Source of the DNA: JBGANR01 sp044222225
Lineage (GTDB): Bacteria > Actinomycetota > Actinomycetes > Mycobacteriales > Mycobacteriaceae
Reading direction: 5' to 3'
Length of the DNA stretch: 64,000 nt
NCBI GenBank assembly: GCA_044222225.1
Contig: JBGANR010000023.1
Coordinates: 6,825 to 70,824, forward strand
A program made the translations under genes and the position numbers. Below are positions 1 through 9,040 of this stretch, in pieces; positions within the stretch are counted from its first letter, which is position 1, and the number at the start of each line of letters is the position of its first letter. The notes beneath the pieces were generated by a model. The model made no database searches. It saw nothing but the letters and a program-made list of their open reading frames with translations, and was not told the origin of the DNA.

Positions 1-336
1 GACGGCCATCGGCGCGTTGTCACCCTTGCGGGGCAGCGTCTTGATGATCCGCGTGTAGCCGCCGTCGCGATTCGCGAACTGCGGGCCGATCTCCTCGAAC
101 AACGCGTGGACGATGTCCTTGTCCCGGATGTCCTTGAGAACGATGCGCCGGTGAGCGAGGTCGCCCCGCTTGGCGTGCGTGATGAGCTTCTCCGCATAGG
201 GACGCAGCCGCTTCGCCTTGGCCTCGGTCGTCGTGATGCGACCGTGCTCGAAGAGCGACGTGGCGAGGTTCGCCAGGATCGCCTTCTGGTGCGACGCCGA
301 CCCGCCGAGGCGAGCCCCCTTCGTGGGCTTAGGCAT
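1..336 (-). CDS. rplQ: 50S ribosomal protein L17, 3' end off window
   Basis: Large-subunit protein L17, which binds 23S rRNA near the peptide exit tunnel. The visible 112 residues begin MPKPTKGARLGGSASHQKAI and continue through the conserved ILANLATSLFEHGRI and KRLRPYAEKLIT segments of L17. The ATG at 336 follows AAGGAG with good spacing. The gene runs off the left edge, so the C-terminus is unseen. It is the last visible gene of the alpha-operon block, 84 bases after rpoA, as in other actinobacteria. Identification is secure; only the 3' end is missing. Confidence 0.97.
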   Translation of the reverse strand, partial: MPKPTKGARLGGSASHQKAILANLATSLFEHGRITTTEAKAKRLRPYAEKLITHAKRGDLAHRRIVLKDIRDKDIVHALFEEIGPQFANRDGGYTRIIKTLPRKGDNAPMAV

Positions 337-420
337 TCTTCTGACTCCTTAAAGGGATCGGGCGTGAATCCCGATCAATGAACTGGCGGGCCCGGCGTGG
401 TCGAGCGCGCCGCGAAAAAC

Positions 421-1476
421 TCAGAACTGCTCGGTCTCGGCGAAGTCCTCGCCGGCGTCGCCCTCGGTGTAGGTGCCGTCCTCGCTCCACGTGCCGGTCG
501 CGGCGTCGTAACCGGCGACCTGCGACGGGTCGAAGCTGGCCGGGCTGTCCTTGAGCGACAGGCCGAGCGTGTGCAGCTTGACCTTGACCTCGTCGATCGA
601 CTTCTGGCCGAAGTTGCGGATGTCGAGGAGATCCGACTCCGTGCGGGCCACGAGCTCGCCGACGGTGTGGACGCCCTCGCGCTTGAGGCAGTTGTACGAC
701 CGCACCGTGAGATCGAGATCGTCGATCGGCAGGCTGAACGACGCGATGTGGTCGGCCTCCTCCGGCGACGGCCCGATCTCGATGCCCTCGGCCTCGACGT
801 TGAGCTCCCGGGCCAGCCCGAACAGCTCGACGAGCGTCTTGCCGGCCGACGCGAGGGCATCCCGCGCCGTGATCGAGTTCTTTGTCTCGACGTCGAGGAC
901 GAGCCGGTCGAAGTCGGTGCGCTGCTCGACGCGCGTCGCCTCCACCTTGTAGGTCACCTTGAGCACCGGCGAGTAGATCGAGTCGACCGGGATACGCCCG
1001 ATCTCCGCGCCCGACGCCTTGTTCTGCACGGCGGGCACGTAGCCCCGGCCGCGCTCGACGACGAGCTCGATCTCGAGCCGGCCCTTCTCGTTCAGCGTCG
1101 CGATGTGCAGGTCGGGATTGTGGATGACCACCCCGGCCGGCGGCACGATGTCGGCACCCGTGACGGCGCCCGGGCCCTGCTTGCGCACGTACATCGTCAC
1201 CGGCTCGTCCTCCTCCGAGGACACGACGAGGCCCTTGAGGTTGAGGATGATGTCGGTGACGTCCTCCTTCACCCCCGGAACGGTCGTGAACTCGTGCAGA
1301 ACGCCGTCGATGCGGATGCTGGTGACAGCGGCACCCGGGATGGACGACAGCAGGGTACGACGAAGCGAGTTGCCGAGCGTGTAGCCGAAGCCCGGCTCCA
1401 AGGGCTCGATGACGAACTTGCTGCGGTCGTCGGCGATGACCTCTTCGGTCAGCTTCGGTCGCTGCGAGATGAGCAT
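421..1476 (-). CDS. rpoA: RNA polymerase alpha subunit
   Basis: The alpha subunit dimerizes to nucleate assembly of RNA polymerase, and its C-terminal domain contacts upstream DNA and activators. The 351-residue protein begins MLISQRPKLTEE. It has the N-terminal dimerization signature (GFGYTLGNSLRRTLLSSIPG near residues 30-50), the insert domain, and an alphaCTD near residues 245-320 with the helix-hairpin-helix segment NFGQKSIDEVKVKL. An in-frame GTG lies 18 codons upstream, but the ATG at 1476 directly follows a strong GAGGAGGAAA ribosome-binding site and matches the family N-terminus. The acidic tail is typical of actinobacteria. It is co-transcribed with rpsD and rplQ. Confidence 0.99.
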   Translation of the reverse strand: MLISQRPKLTEEVIADDRSKFVIEPLEPGFGYTLGNSLRRTLLSSIPGAAVTSIRIDGVLHEFTTVPGVKEDVTDIILNLKGLVVSSEEDEPVTMYVRKQGPGAVTGADIVPPAGVVIHNPDLHIATLNEKGRLEIELVVERGRGYVPAVQNKASGAEIGRIPVDSIYSPVLKVTYKVEATRVEQRTDFDRLVLDVETKNSITARDALASAGKTLVELFGLARELNVEAEGIEIGPSPEEADHIASFSLPIDDLDLTVRSYNCLKREGVHTVGELVARTESDLLDIRNFGQKSIDEVKVKLHTLGLSLKDSPASFDPSQVAGYDAATGTWSEDGTYTEGDAGEDFAETEQF

Positions 1477-1564
1477 GGGGTTTCCTCCTCTGGCGCCCGC
1501 TATTTGACGCCTGTCGTGGGGGCGAGACACCGGGCCCGGCGAGGTGCCGGGCCCGGTGCGGCGA

Positions 1565-2173
1565 TCAGTTCTTCGAGTAGAACTCGACGATCAGCTGCTC
1601 GGCGATCGGGACGACGATCTGCGCCCGCGTCGGCTCCTGGTGGACCAGGATCCGCAGCGTGTTGGGCACGACCTGCAGCCAACCCGGCACCGGCCGGTCG
1701 CCCTGCAGCTCACGCGCGATCTGGAACGGCACGGTCTGCAGCGACTTCGGGCGGACGTCGATGATGTCGTACGACGAGACGCGGTAGCTCGGGACGTCGA
1801 CCTTGACACCGTTGACGGTGAAGTGGCCGTGGCTCACGAGCTGGCGCGCCTGCCGACGGGTCCGGGCGATGCCGGCGCGGTAGACGACGTTGTCGAGACG
1901 GGTCTCGAGGATACGGAGCAGGTTCTCACCCGTCTTGCCCGACTTGCGGTGGGCTTCCTCGTAGTAGTTGGCGAACTGCCGCTCCAGGACGCCGTAGGTG
2001 AAGCGCGCCTTCTGCTTCTCCTGCAGCTGGAGCAGGTACTCGCTCTCCTTGATCCGCGCGCGGCCGTGCTGGCCGGGCGGGTAGGGGCGACGTTCGAACG
2101 CCTGGTCTCCGCCGATGAGATCGACGCGCAGGCGACGCGACTTCTTGGTCGCGGGTCCGGTATAACGAGCCAT
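1565..2173 (-). CDS. rpsD: 30S ribosomal protein S4
   Basis: S4 is a primary 16S rRNA binder that nucleates small-subunit assembly and can act as a translational regulator. The protein is 202 residues and starts MARYTGPATKKSRRL. The S4 RNA-binding domain (ETRLDNVVYRAG, then ARQLVSHGHFTVNG) lies near residues 90-150. The N-terminal region has no cysteines, so this is the zinc-independent C-minus form that actinobacteria commonly carry in this operon. It sits between rpsK and rpoA, as in mycobacteria. Confidence 0.99.
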   Translation of the reverse strand: MARYTGPATKKSRRLRVDLIGGDQAFERRPYPPGQHGRARIKESEYLLQLQEKQKARFTYGVLERQFANYYEEAHRKSGKTGENLLRILETRLDNVVYRAGIARTRRQARQLVSHGHFTVNGVKVDVPSYRVSSYDIIDVRPKSLQTVPFQIARELQGDRPVPGWLQVVPNTLRILVHQEPTRAQIVVPIAEQLIVEFYSKN

Positions 2174-2194
2174 TGTCGGTTCCTTCCTTTCCCG

Positions 2195-2602
2195 CTAGAC
2201 CCGACGCCGCTTGGGCGGCCGGCAGCCGTTGTGCGGCTGCGGGGTGACGTCGGAGATGGTGCCCACCTCGAGGCCGGCGGCCTGAAGCGAACGGATCGCC
2301 GTCTCACGTCCCGAGCCGGGGCCCTTGACGAAGACGTCGACCTTCTTGACGCCGTGCTCCTGCGCCTTGCGGGCGGCGTTCTCGGCGGCGAGTTGCGCGG
2401 CGAACGGCGTGCTCTTGCGCGAACCCTTGAAGCCCACGTGACCCGACGACGCCCAGCTGATGATGTTTCCGCTGGGGTCGGAGATCGACACGATCGTGTT
2501 GTTGAACGTGCTCTTGATGTGCGCGTGGCCGTGCGGGACGTTCTTCTTATCGCGACGGCGGGTGCCCTTCTTGGGGCCGGCGCTGCGTGACTTGGGGGGC
2601 AT
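2195..2602 (-). CDS. rpsK: 30S ribosomal protein S11
   Basis: S11 lies on the platform of the small subunit and contacts mRNA and E-site regions. The 135-residue product has the basic N-terminal tail (KKGTRRRDKKNVPHG), the core HIKSTFNNTIVSI, and the conserved C-terminal PHNGCRPPKRRRV. The ATG shares one base with the rpsM stop (TAATG), which implies translational coupling. Length and order are those of the actinobacterial alpha operon. Confidence 0.99.
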   Translation of the reverse strand: MPPKSRSAGPKKGTRRRDKKNVPHGHAHIKSTFNNTIVSISDPSGNIISWASSGHVGFKGSRKSTPFAAQLAAENAARKAQEHGVKKVDVFVKGPGSGRETAIRSLQAAGLEVGTISDVTPQPHNGCRPPKRRRV

Positions 2603-2970
2603 TACTTCTTCTTCCCGGCGATGGTCTTCTTCGGGCCCTTGCGAGTACGGGCGTTGGTCTTGGTGCGCTGTCCGCGGACCGGCAGGCCACGGCGATGCCG
2701 CAGGCCCTGGTAGCAGCCGATCTCGATCTTGCGGCGGATGTCCGCCTGCACCTCACGGCGCAGGTCGCCCTCGACGCGCAGGTTGCCCTCGATGTACTCG
2801 CGGAGCTTGCTGACGTCCTCGTCGGTCAGGTCCTTCGCCCGCAGATCGGCCGAGAGGCCGGTGCCGGCGAGGATCTCCAGGGAGCGGGTGCGACCCACTC
2901 CATAGATGTAAGTCAGTGCGATCTCGAGCCGCTTCTCACGCGGCAGATCGACACCAGAAACACGTGCCAT
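2602..2970 (-). CDS. rpsM: 30S ribosomal protein S13
   Basis: S13 is in the small-subunit head and forms bridges to the large subunit and contacts to P-site tRNA. The protein is 122 residues, starts MARVSGVDLPREKRLEIAL, carries the helix-two-turn-helix region around YIYGVGRTRS, and ends with a lysine-rich tail (TRKGPKKTIAGKKK). It follows rpmJ by about 185 bases and overlaps rpsK by one base. Confidence 0.99.
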   Translation of the reverse strand: MARVSGVDLPREKRLEIALTYIYGVGRTRSLEILAGTGLSADLRAKDLTDEDVSKLREYIEGNLRVEGDLRREVQADIRRKIEIGCYQGLRHRRGLPVRGQRTKTNARTRKGPKKTIAGKKK

Positions 2971-3155
2971 GTGGCGCTGTCCTTGTCGTTTCTCGGAGGT
3001 CTGCTCCCGGCCCGTCCCACTCCTGACGCCGTAGCGCGCCGCTCACAGGCCCCGGCCTCCGCGCCGGGGGAAGGCGGTCGCTCGTCTGCGACCGCTGGAA
3101 CCGGAAGTTCCGTCATGTTCAGTTGTGTCTCAAGCGACCGCTGAAAGCGCGGCGA

Positions 3156-3269
3156 TCAGCCCTGACGCTGCTTGTGACGCAGGTTCTCGCAGATCACCAT
3201 GACCCGACCGTTACGGCGGATCACCTTGCACTTCTCGCAGATCGGCTTGACGCTCGGGTTGACCTTCAC
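3156..3269 (-). CDS. rpmJ: 50S ribosomal protein L36, zinc-ribbon form
   Basis: L36 is the smallest large-subunit protein and stabilises 23S rRNA near the GTPase centre. The 37-residue reading frame starts at a GTG preceded by GAGGAG and translates as MKVNPSVKPICEKCKVIRRN followed by GRVMVICENLRHKQRQG. Cysteines at 11, 14 and 27 with His32 form the CCCH zinc ribbon, so this is the zinc-containing (C-plus) paralogue. It is the first gene of the rpmJ-rpsM-rpsK-rpsD-rpoA-rplQ block and has its own promoter candidate upstream. Confidence 0.97.
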   Translation of the reverse strand: MKVNPSVKPICEKCKVIRRNGRVMVICENLRHKQRQG

Positions 3270-3388
3270 GCCAATTTCTCCTCGGTCTGCTGTTTCTCCG
3301 CCCGGTAACCCGGTCGGCATGTCACACCACACACGTCATCCCGGCCGCGCGCATGCGTGACCGGGCGCGCAAGGCGCACCGTCGGCTG

Positions 3389-3417
3389 ACGATACGCCAC
3401 CCGCGACGCCCTTCCAA
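3389..3417 (-). promoter_or_regulatory. Promoter candidate for rpmJ-rpsM-rpsK-rpsD-rpoA-rplQ
   Basis: Read on the minus strand, TTGGAA (3417-3412), a 17-base spacer and TATCGT (3394-3389) form a plausible -35/-10 pair. The start would lie near 3382, giving a leader of about 113 bases before rpmJ. It lies just downstream of the infA terminator candidate, which fits separate transcription. It was found by eye and not tested. Confidence 0.5.
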
Positions 3418-3451
3418 ACCGGACGTCGCGGAAGCCTCGTCCGGGATACGC

Positions 3452-3484
3452 CAAAAGACCCCCGCCGCGTCGCGGCAGGGGCCC
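3452..3484 (-). terminator. Intrinsic terminator candidate after infA
   Basis: On the minus strand a GC-rich hairpin (arms about 3471-3481 and 3459-3469, one mismatch) is followed by TCTTTTGG. It begins 13 bases after the infA stop and precedes the rpmJ promoter candidate, so it would end the infA transcript. Confidence 0.6.
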
Positions 3485-3496
3485 TGCAGTCGATGT

Positions 3497-3718
3497 CTAC
3501 TTGTAGCGGTAGACGATGCGGCCGCGAGTCAGGTCGTAGGGCGACAGCTCCACGACGACGCGGTCCTCAGGCAGGATGCGGATGTAGTGCTGCCGCATCT
3601 TGCCGCTGATGTGCGCGAGCACCTTGTGTCCGTTCTCGAGCTCAATGCGGAACATCGCATTGGGCAGAGGTTCGACGACGCGACCCTCGACTTCGATGGC
3701 TCCGTCCTTCTTGGCCAT
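3497..3718 (-). CDS. infA: Translation initiation factor IF-1
   Basis: IF-1 occupies the A site of the 30S subunit during initiation. The 73-residue protein is a single OB fold: MAKKDGAIEVEGRVVEPLPN at the start, then FRIELENGHKVLAHISGKMR and the end RGRIVYRYK, essentially identical to mycobacterial IF-1. The ATG at 3718 gives the family N-terminus but its GGAGG is only two bases upstream. A GTG three codons earlier (3727) is a possible alternative start. The gene looks monocistronic, with its own promoter and terminator candidates. Confidence 0.98.
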   Translation of the reverse strand: MAKKDGAIEVEGRVVEPLPNAMFRIELENGHKVLAHISGKMRQHYIRILPEDRVVVELSPYDLTRGRIVYRYK

Positions 3719-3778
3719 ATCCTCCACGATCCTGTGTGTCTCGTACGCCGGCCGGAATGGGTCGGCACCCGACGGTCG

Positions 3779-3809
3779 AGCTTACGCCCCGACGGTCTGT
3801 CCGACCCAA
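3779..3809 (-). promoter_or_regulatory. Promoter candidate for infA
   Basis: On the minus strand TTGGGT (3809-3804) and TAAGCT (3784-3779) are separated by 19 bases, slightly longer than ideal. The start would be near 3772, about 53 bases before the infA ATG. The CGATTGGG context resembles the -35 regions found upstream of rpsH and rplN. Confidence 0.4.
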
Positions 3810-3840
3810 TCGAGAATCCCCCACCGCTATGCTGACCGCC

Positions 3841-4290
3841 GTGCGAGCAGTGGTGCAGCGGGTGTGCGAGGCCTCCGTCGACGTGGCGGGCGAGACGGTG
3901 GGCCGGCTCGACCTGGCTCCGGGACAGCAGGGACTCGTCGCGCTCGTCGGCGTCACCCGCGGCGACGACACCGCCGTCGCCGCGACGCTCGCCGACAAGA
4001 TCTGGCGGCTGCGGATCCTCGACGGCGAACGGTCCGCCGCGGACGTCGACGCGCCGATCCTCGTCATCAGCCAGTTCACGCTCTACGCGAACACCGACAA
4101 GGGACGCCGTCCGTCCTGGAACGGCGCCGCCCCGGGCCTCATCGCGCAGCCGCTGGTCGACGCCGTCGTCACCGAACTGCGCGCCCTCGGCGCGACGGTG
4201 GCGACGGGGCGCTTCGGCGCGCACATGCGAGTGCGGCTCGTCAACGACGGACCGGTGACGATCCCGCTCGACGTCGCAGCGCGAGCCTGA
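3841..4290 (+). CDS. dtd: D-aminoacyl-tRNA deacylase (DTD)
   Basis: DTD hydrolyses D-aminoacyl-tRNAs, and glycine mischarged on tRNA(Ala), protecting protein synthesis from D-residues. The 149-residue product begins MRAVVQRVCEASVDV, carries the family motif SQFTLYAN with the catalytic threonine near residue 79, and has the cross-subunit Gly-Pro motif NDGPVTIPL near the C-terminus. I chose the GTG at 3841 because it gives the family N-terminus and because a -10-like TATGCT (3828-3833) lies 7 bases before it, as expected for leaderless mRNA. An ATG at 3829 would add four residues. It is the only plus-strand gene in this part of the ribosomal region and is divergent from infA. Confidence 0.93.
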   Translation: MRAVVQRVCEASVDVAGETVGRLDLAPGQQGLVALVGVTRGDDTAVAATLADKIWRLRILDGERSAADVDAPILVISQFTLYANTDKGRRPSWNGAAPGLIAQPLVDAVVTELRALGATVATGRFGAHMRVRLVNDGPVTIPLDVAARA

Positions 4291-4335
4291 ATCGCGGCGC
4301 GAGACCGAGTCGCAGCGGGAGACCGAGTCGCCGGG

Positions 4336-5142
4336 CTAACCCGACCAGTCCGGGCGGACCGTCAGGATCCTCGGCCCGTCGGCCGTCACGGCCACCGTGT
4401 GCTCCCAGTGCGACGCGCGTGAACCGTCGTCGGTGACGACGGTCCAGTCGTCGTCGAGGACGGCCGTCTCGGTGGTGCCGAGGGTCAGCATCGGCTCGAT
4501 GGCCAGCGTCGACCCGACGACGAGCTGCGGCCCCTTGCCCGGCTTGCCCTCGTTGGGCAGGAACGGATCCATGTGCATCTCACGACCGATGGCGTGGCCG
4601 CCGTAGCCGTCGACGATGCCGAACGAACGGCCGAACCGGCGCTCGGCGGCCCGCGTGGCCGTCTCGATGGCATGCGAGACGTCCGTCAGGCGGTTGCCCG
4701 GCAGCATCGCAGCGATGCCGCCCTCCATCGAGAACCGCGTGGCCTCGTTGAGGTCGGCGTCGGCCGCCGAGATCGGGCCGACGGCGAACGTCCACGCCGA
4801 ATCGCCGTGCCAGCCGTCGAGGATGGCGCCGCAGTCGATGGAGACGAGGTCGCCCTCGGCGATCACCACGTCCTTCGACGGGATGCCGTGGACGACGACC
4901 TCGTTGACCGAGCTGCAGATGGAGCCGGGGAAGCCGTGATAGCCCTTGAACGACGGCACGGCGCCGGCACCGCGGATGACGGCCTCGGCCACCGCGTCGA
5001 GTTCGAGCGTGGAGACGCCGACGGCGGCCGCCCGGCGGACCGCGACGAGAGCCTCGCCGACGATCGCACCGGCGGCCGCCATCGCGTCGAGCTCACCGCT
5101 CGTCCGAAACGGGACGACCTTCCGGCGTCGCAGTCCTCTCAC
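4336..5142 (-). CDS. map: Methionine aminopeptidase, type I
   Basis: This metallo-aminopeptidase removes the initiator methionine from nascent proteins in the cytosol. The 268-residue protein has the pita-bread fold signatures: VVHGIPS, the metal-ligand aspartates in SIDCGAILDGWHGDSAWTF, the histidine in YGGHAIGREMHMDPFLPN, and the glutamates in AIEPML and SHWEHTVAV. The short N-terminal extension (GLRRRKVVPFRTSGELDAM) resembles mycobacterial MapA. Its ATG overlaps the adk stop by four bases (ATGA), so secY-adk-map is a coupled operon. Confidence 0.97.
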   Translation of the reverse strand: MRGLRRRKVVPFRTSGELDAMAAAGAIVGEALVAVRRAAAVGVSTLELDAVAEAVIRGAGAVPSFKGYHGFPGSICSSVNEVVVHGIPSKDVVIAEGDLVSIDCGAILDGWHGDSAWTFAVGPISAADADLNEATRFSMEGGIAAMLPGNRLTDVSHAIETATRAAERRFGRSFGIVDGYGGHAIGREMHMDPFLPNEGKPGKGPQLVVGSTLAIEPMLTLGTTETAVLDDDWTVVTDDGSRASHWEHTVAVTADGPRILTVRPDWSG

Positions 5143-5680
5143 GCCGAGACGGCGCGGAGCACGCGCTGCAGCACCTCTTCGATGTCGCCCACCGCGTCGA
5201 TGCTGCGGACTTCGCCGCCGTAGTACTCGAGCAGCGGCTCGGTCTCGCGCCGGTAGACCTGCTGCCGGTTGCGGATGACGTCCTCCTGGTCGTCCGCGCG
5301 ACCCCGCGCGAGCATCCGCTCGACGACGACGTTCTCGTCGACGATGAGCGACAGCACGGCGTCGATCTCCTCGCCCTGCTCCTTGAGGATCGCGCCCAGC
5401 GCGTCGGCCTGCTCGACCGAGCGCGGGAAGCCGTCGAGGATGAAGCCGTCCGCGGCGTCCGGCTCGGCGATGCGCTGACGCACCATGTCGACGGTCACCG
5501 ACGCCGGGACCAGCTCGCCCGCGTCCAGGTAGCGCCTCGCCTCGAGGCCCAGCGCCGTGCCCTGCGCGATGTTCGCGCGGAACAGATCGCCCGTCGAGAT
5601 GTGCGGGATGCCCAGGCTCTCCGACAACATCTCCGCCTGCGTGCCCTTACCCGCGCCGGGCGGACCCAGCATGATCAGTC

Positions 5681-5684
<4 letters not shown>
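5139..5684 (-). CDS. adk: Adenylate kinase
   Basis: Adenylate kinase interconverts ATP plus AMP and two ADP in the cytosol. The 181-residue enzyme has the P-loop GPPGAGKGT at residues 7-15, the AMP-binding segment STGDLFR, the signature DGFPRSVEQA, and a short LID around RGRADDQEDVIRNR with no zinc-binding cysteines. The short LID is typical of actinobacteria. Start and stop overlap secY and map by four bases each, indicating translational coupling. Confidence 0.98.
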
Positions 5685-7012
<1,328 letters not shown>

Positions 7013-7100
7013 CTAACTCCTCCTGAGAGCTTCTTAGCTTGATGTGCGGGCCGCAGCCGAACGCCGGCCCCGCTGAGCGCGAGAAATAAGCAACCCCTGC

Positions 7101-7106
7101 ACTCTA
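7101..7106 (-). promoter_or_regulatory. -10 element candidate for secY-adk-map
   Basis: TAGAGT on the minus strand fits the actinobacterial TAnnnT -10 consensus and would give a leader of about 80 bases before secY. No convincing -35 hexamer is seen 17-18 bases upstream. The rest of 7013-7320 holds the rplO terminator candidate and no supportable gene. Confidence 0.35.
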
Positions 7107-7215
7107 CCGCGCCCGAAACCGGTCGGATCGGCGGCCGCGCGTCGTCTGGACGCGCCCCATCCGACGCACCGGCGGGGTGACCGGGATCCGGCCCCGGGGT
7201 GCGCAGACGGAAGAA

Positions 7216-7260
7216 CGGCCGCCGCCGACCGTACCCGAGAGGCACGATCGGCGGCGGCGC
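7216..7260 (-). terminator. Hairpin terminator candidate after rplO
   Basis: On the minus strand a 15-bp stem with one mismatch (arms about 7258-7244 and 7233-7219, loop of about 10) is followed by CGTTCTTCC. It lies 60-100 bases past the rplO stop and before secY. The weak T tract is common for actinobacterial terminators. Confidence 0.5.
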
Positions 7261-7320
7261 TGACCAGACGGCCTGCGCGAACAGCTGGATCACCGTTCCC
7301 GCACGACGCCTAGTCGTCGA

Positions 7321-7761
7321 TCACAGCTCGGTGGTCGTCCCGCCGGCAGCCGCGATCTTCTCCTTGGCCGAGCCCGAGAACTTGTTCGCGGTCACCTGCA
7401 CGGAGACGGCGATGTCGCCCTCACCGAGCACCTTGACGAGCTCGTTCTTGCGAACGGCGCCCTTGGCGACGAGGTCGGCGACCGAGACGGCCCCGCCCTC
7501 CGGGAACAGCCGCTCGATGTCGGCGACGTTGACGACCTGGTACTCGACCCGGTTGCGGTTCTTGAAGCCCTTGAGCTTCGGGAGCCGCATGTGGATCGGC
7601 ATCTGGCCGCCCTCGAACGCCGCGGGGACGTTCTTGCGGGCCTTGGTGCCCTTGGTGCCGCGACCGGCGGTCTTACCCTTCGAGCCCTCACCGCGGCCGA
7701 CGCGGATCTTGTCCTTCTTGGCACCGCGTGCCGGACGAAGGTCATGCAACTTGATGGTCAT
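7321..7761 (-). CDS. rplO: 50S ribosomal protein L15
   Basis: L15 is a late-assembly large-subunit protein. The 146-residue product begins MTIKLHDLRPARGAKKDKIR, has the glycine/lysine-rich N-terminal tail GRGEGSKGKTAGRGTKG, then FEGGQMPIHMRLPKLKGFKN and a globular C-terminal half. It starts three bases after the rpmD stop and is the last gene of the rpsH-to-rplO transcription unit. Confidence 0.98.
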   Translation of the reverse strand: MTIKLHDLRPARGAKKDKIRVGRGEGSKGKTAGRGTKGTKARKNVPAAFEGGQMPIHMRLPKLKGFKNRNRVEYQVVNVADIERLFPEGGAVSVADLVAKGAVRKNELVKVLGEGDIAVSVQVTANKFSGSAKEKIAAAGGTTTEL

Positions 7762-7764
7762 GCT

Positions 7765-7944
7765 TTACACCTCCTCGACGGTCACGAGATGGCGAACCGC
7801 GTTGATGAGTCCACGGGTCTGCGCGTCGTCCTCCCGGACGACCTCCTGGCGGATGCCACGAAGGCCGAGCGTCCGCAGGCTGGCGCGCTGGTTCTGCTTC
7901 GACCCGATGGTGCTGCGCACCTGGGTCACCTTGAGCTGGGCCAT
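7765..7944 (-). CDS. rpmD: 50S ribosomal protein L30
   Basis: L30 is a small large-subunit protein. The 59-residue frame begins MAQLKVTQVRSTIGSKQNQR and contains the family signature LRTLGLRGIRQEVVRED. The ATG at 7944 is one base after the rpsE stop (TGACATG); the frame remains open upstream, but that part lies inside rpsE in another frame. It sits between rpsE and rplO as in nearly all bacteria. Confidence 0.97.
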   Translation of the reverse strand: MAQLKVTQVRSTIGSKQNQRASLRTLGLRGIRQEVVREDDAQTRGLINAVRHLVTVEEV

Positions 7945-7945
7945 G

Positions 7946-8596
7946 TCACACTCCCTGTCCCGCACGCGCCCGCGCCCGCAGCATGCCCGCGGGGGCCACG
8001 TCCTCGACGGGCAGACCGCGGCGGGCCGCGACCTCCTCCGGACGCTGCAGCTGCTTGAGAGCCGCCACGGTGGCGTGCACCACGTTGATCGCGTTGTCCG
8101 AGCCCAGGCTCTTGCCGAGGATGTCGTGGACACCCGCGCACTCGAGCACGGCACGGACGGCACCGCCGGCGATGACGCCGGTACCGGGGCTGGCCGGACG
8201 CAGCATGACGACGCCGGCCGCGGCCTCACCCTGCACCGGGTGGGTCACGGTGCCGCCGATGAGCGGCACGCGGAAGAAGTTCTTGCGAGCCTCTTCGACA
8301 CCCTTCTGAATGGCCGCGGGAACTTCCTTGGCCTTGCCATAGCCGACGCCCACGAGTCCGTTGCCGTCGCCCACGACGACGAGCGCCGTGAAGCTGAAGC
8401 GCCGGCCGCCCTTGACGACCTTGGACACGCGGTTGATCGTGACGACGCGCTCGAGCTGGTTCTTCTCGGCCGCATCCCGGCCGCCGCGCTGATCGCGGCG
8501 GTCGCGACCGCCGCCCCCGCGGCGCCCGTCGTTGCTGTTGTTGTTGTTGCTGTCGGCGGGGCCGCTTCCGCCGTCACGCCGCTGACGTCCCGGCAT
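7946..8596 (-). CDS. rpsE: 30S ribosomal protein S5
   Basis: S5 contributes to decoding accuracy and mRNA unwinding at the entry channel. The 216-residue protein has the dsRBD-like N-terminal domain (ERVVTINRVSKVVKGGRRFS, near residues 49-68) and the C-terminal alpha/beta domain with GTGVIAGGAVRAVLE and the DNAINVVHAT region. A low-complexity extension of about 45 residues, rich in Asn, Gly and Arg (SNNNNSND, then GGGGRDRRDQRGG), precedes the core. Such extensions are common in actinobacterial S5. Confidence 0.98.
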   Translation of the reverse strand: MPGRQRRDGGSGPADSNNNNSNDGRRGGGGRDRRDQRGGRDAAEKNQLERVVTINRVSKVVKGGRRFSFTALVVVGDGNGLVGVGYGKAKEVPAAIQKGVEEARKNFFRVPLIGGTVTHPVQGEAAAGVVMLRPASPGTGVIAGGAVRAVLECAGVHDILGKSLGSDNAINVVHATVAALKQLQRPEEVAARRGLPVEDVAPAGMLRARARAGQGV

Positions 8597-8639
8597 CAGG
8601 CCTCTCCTTCTTCGGTACGGATGGTCGTCGTGGAGATCA

Positions 8640-9038
8640 TCAGAACGCCAGACCTCCCTCGCGGGCAGCGTCCGCCAGGGCCGCGATGCGGCCGTGGTAG
8701 GCGTTGCCGCCGCGATCGAAGACCACGGACTCGATGCCGGCGGCCTTGGCCCGCTCGGCGATCAGCTGGCCGACACGACGGCTGCGCGCCGACTTGTCGC
8801 CCTCGAAGCCACGGACGTCGGCCTCGATCGACGACGCGGCGGCCAGCGTGCGGCCGGTCAGGTCGTCGATCAGCTGGACGTGGATGTGGCGCGCCGAACG
8901 ATGCACGAACAGACGCGGCCGCTCGGCGGTGCCGGCGACCCGCTTGCGGATCCGGAAGTGCCGGTTGCCCTTGGCGACCCGGCGACGGGTGGAGACGTCC
9001 TTGCCGATCGGCTGACGCACGGTGGTGGTTTCGCTCAT
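8640..9038 (-). CDS. rplR: 50S ribosomal protein L18
   Basis: L18 binds 5S rRNA in the central protuberance. The 132-residue product has the basic N-terminal region (TRRRVAKGNRHFRIRKRV) and the conserved RPRLFVHRSARHIHVQLIDD and GRIAALADAAREGGLAF. I use the ATG at 9038 (MSETTTVRQ). A GTG two codons upstream (9044) overlaps the rplF stop and is an alternative start. Confidence 0.97.
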   Translation of the reverse strand: MSETTTVRQPIGKDVSTRRRVAKGNRHFRIRKRVAGTAERPRLFVHRSARHIHVQLIDDLTGRTLAAASSIEADVRGFEGDKSARSRRVGQLIAERAKAAGIESVVFDRGGNAYHGRIAALADAAREGGLAF

Positions 9039-9040
9039 GA

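Noticed and set aside
397..1764. Long plus-strand open frame across rpoA and rpsD
   Set aside because: It is antisense to secure ribosomal genes, has Arg/Asp-rich shadow composition and matches no family. The same holds for the other long antisense frames across the ribosomal, nar, FtsK-like and NRPS genes.
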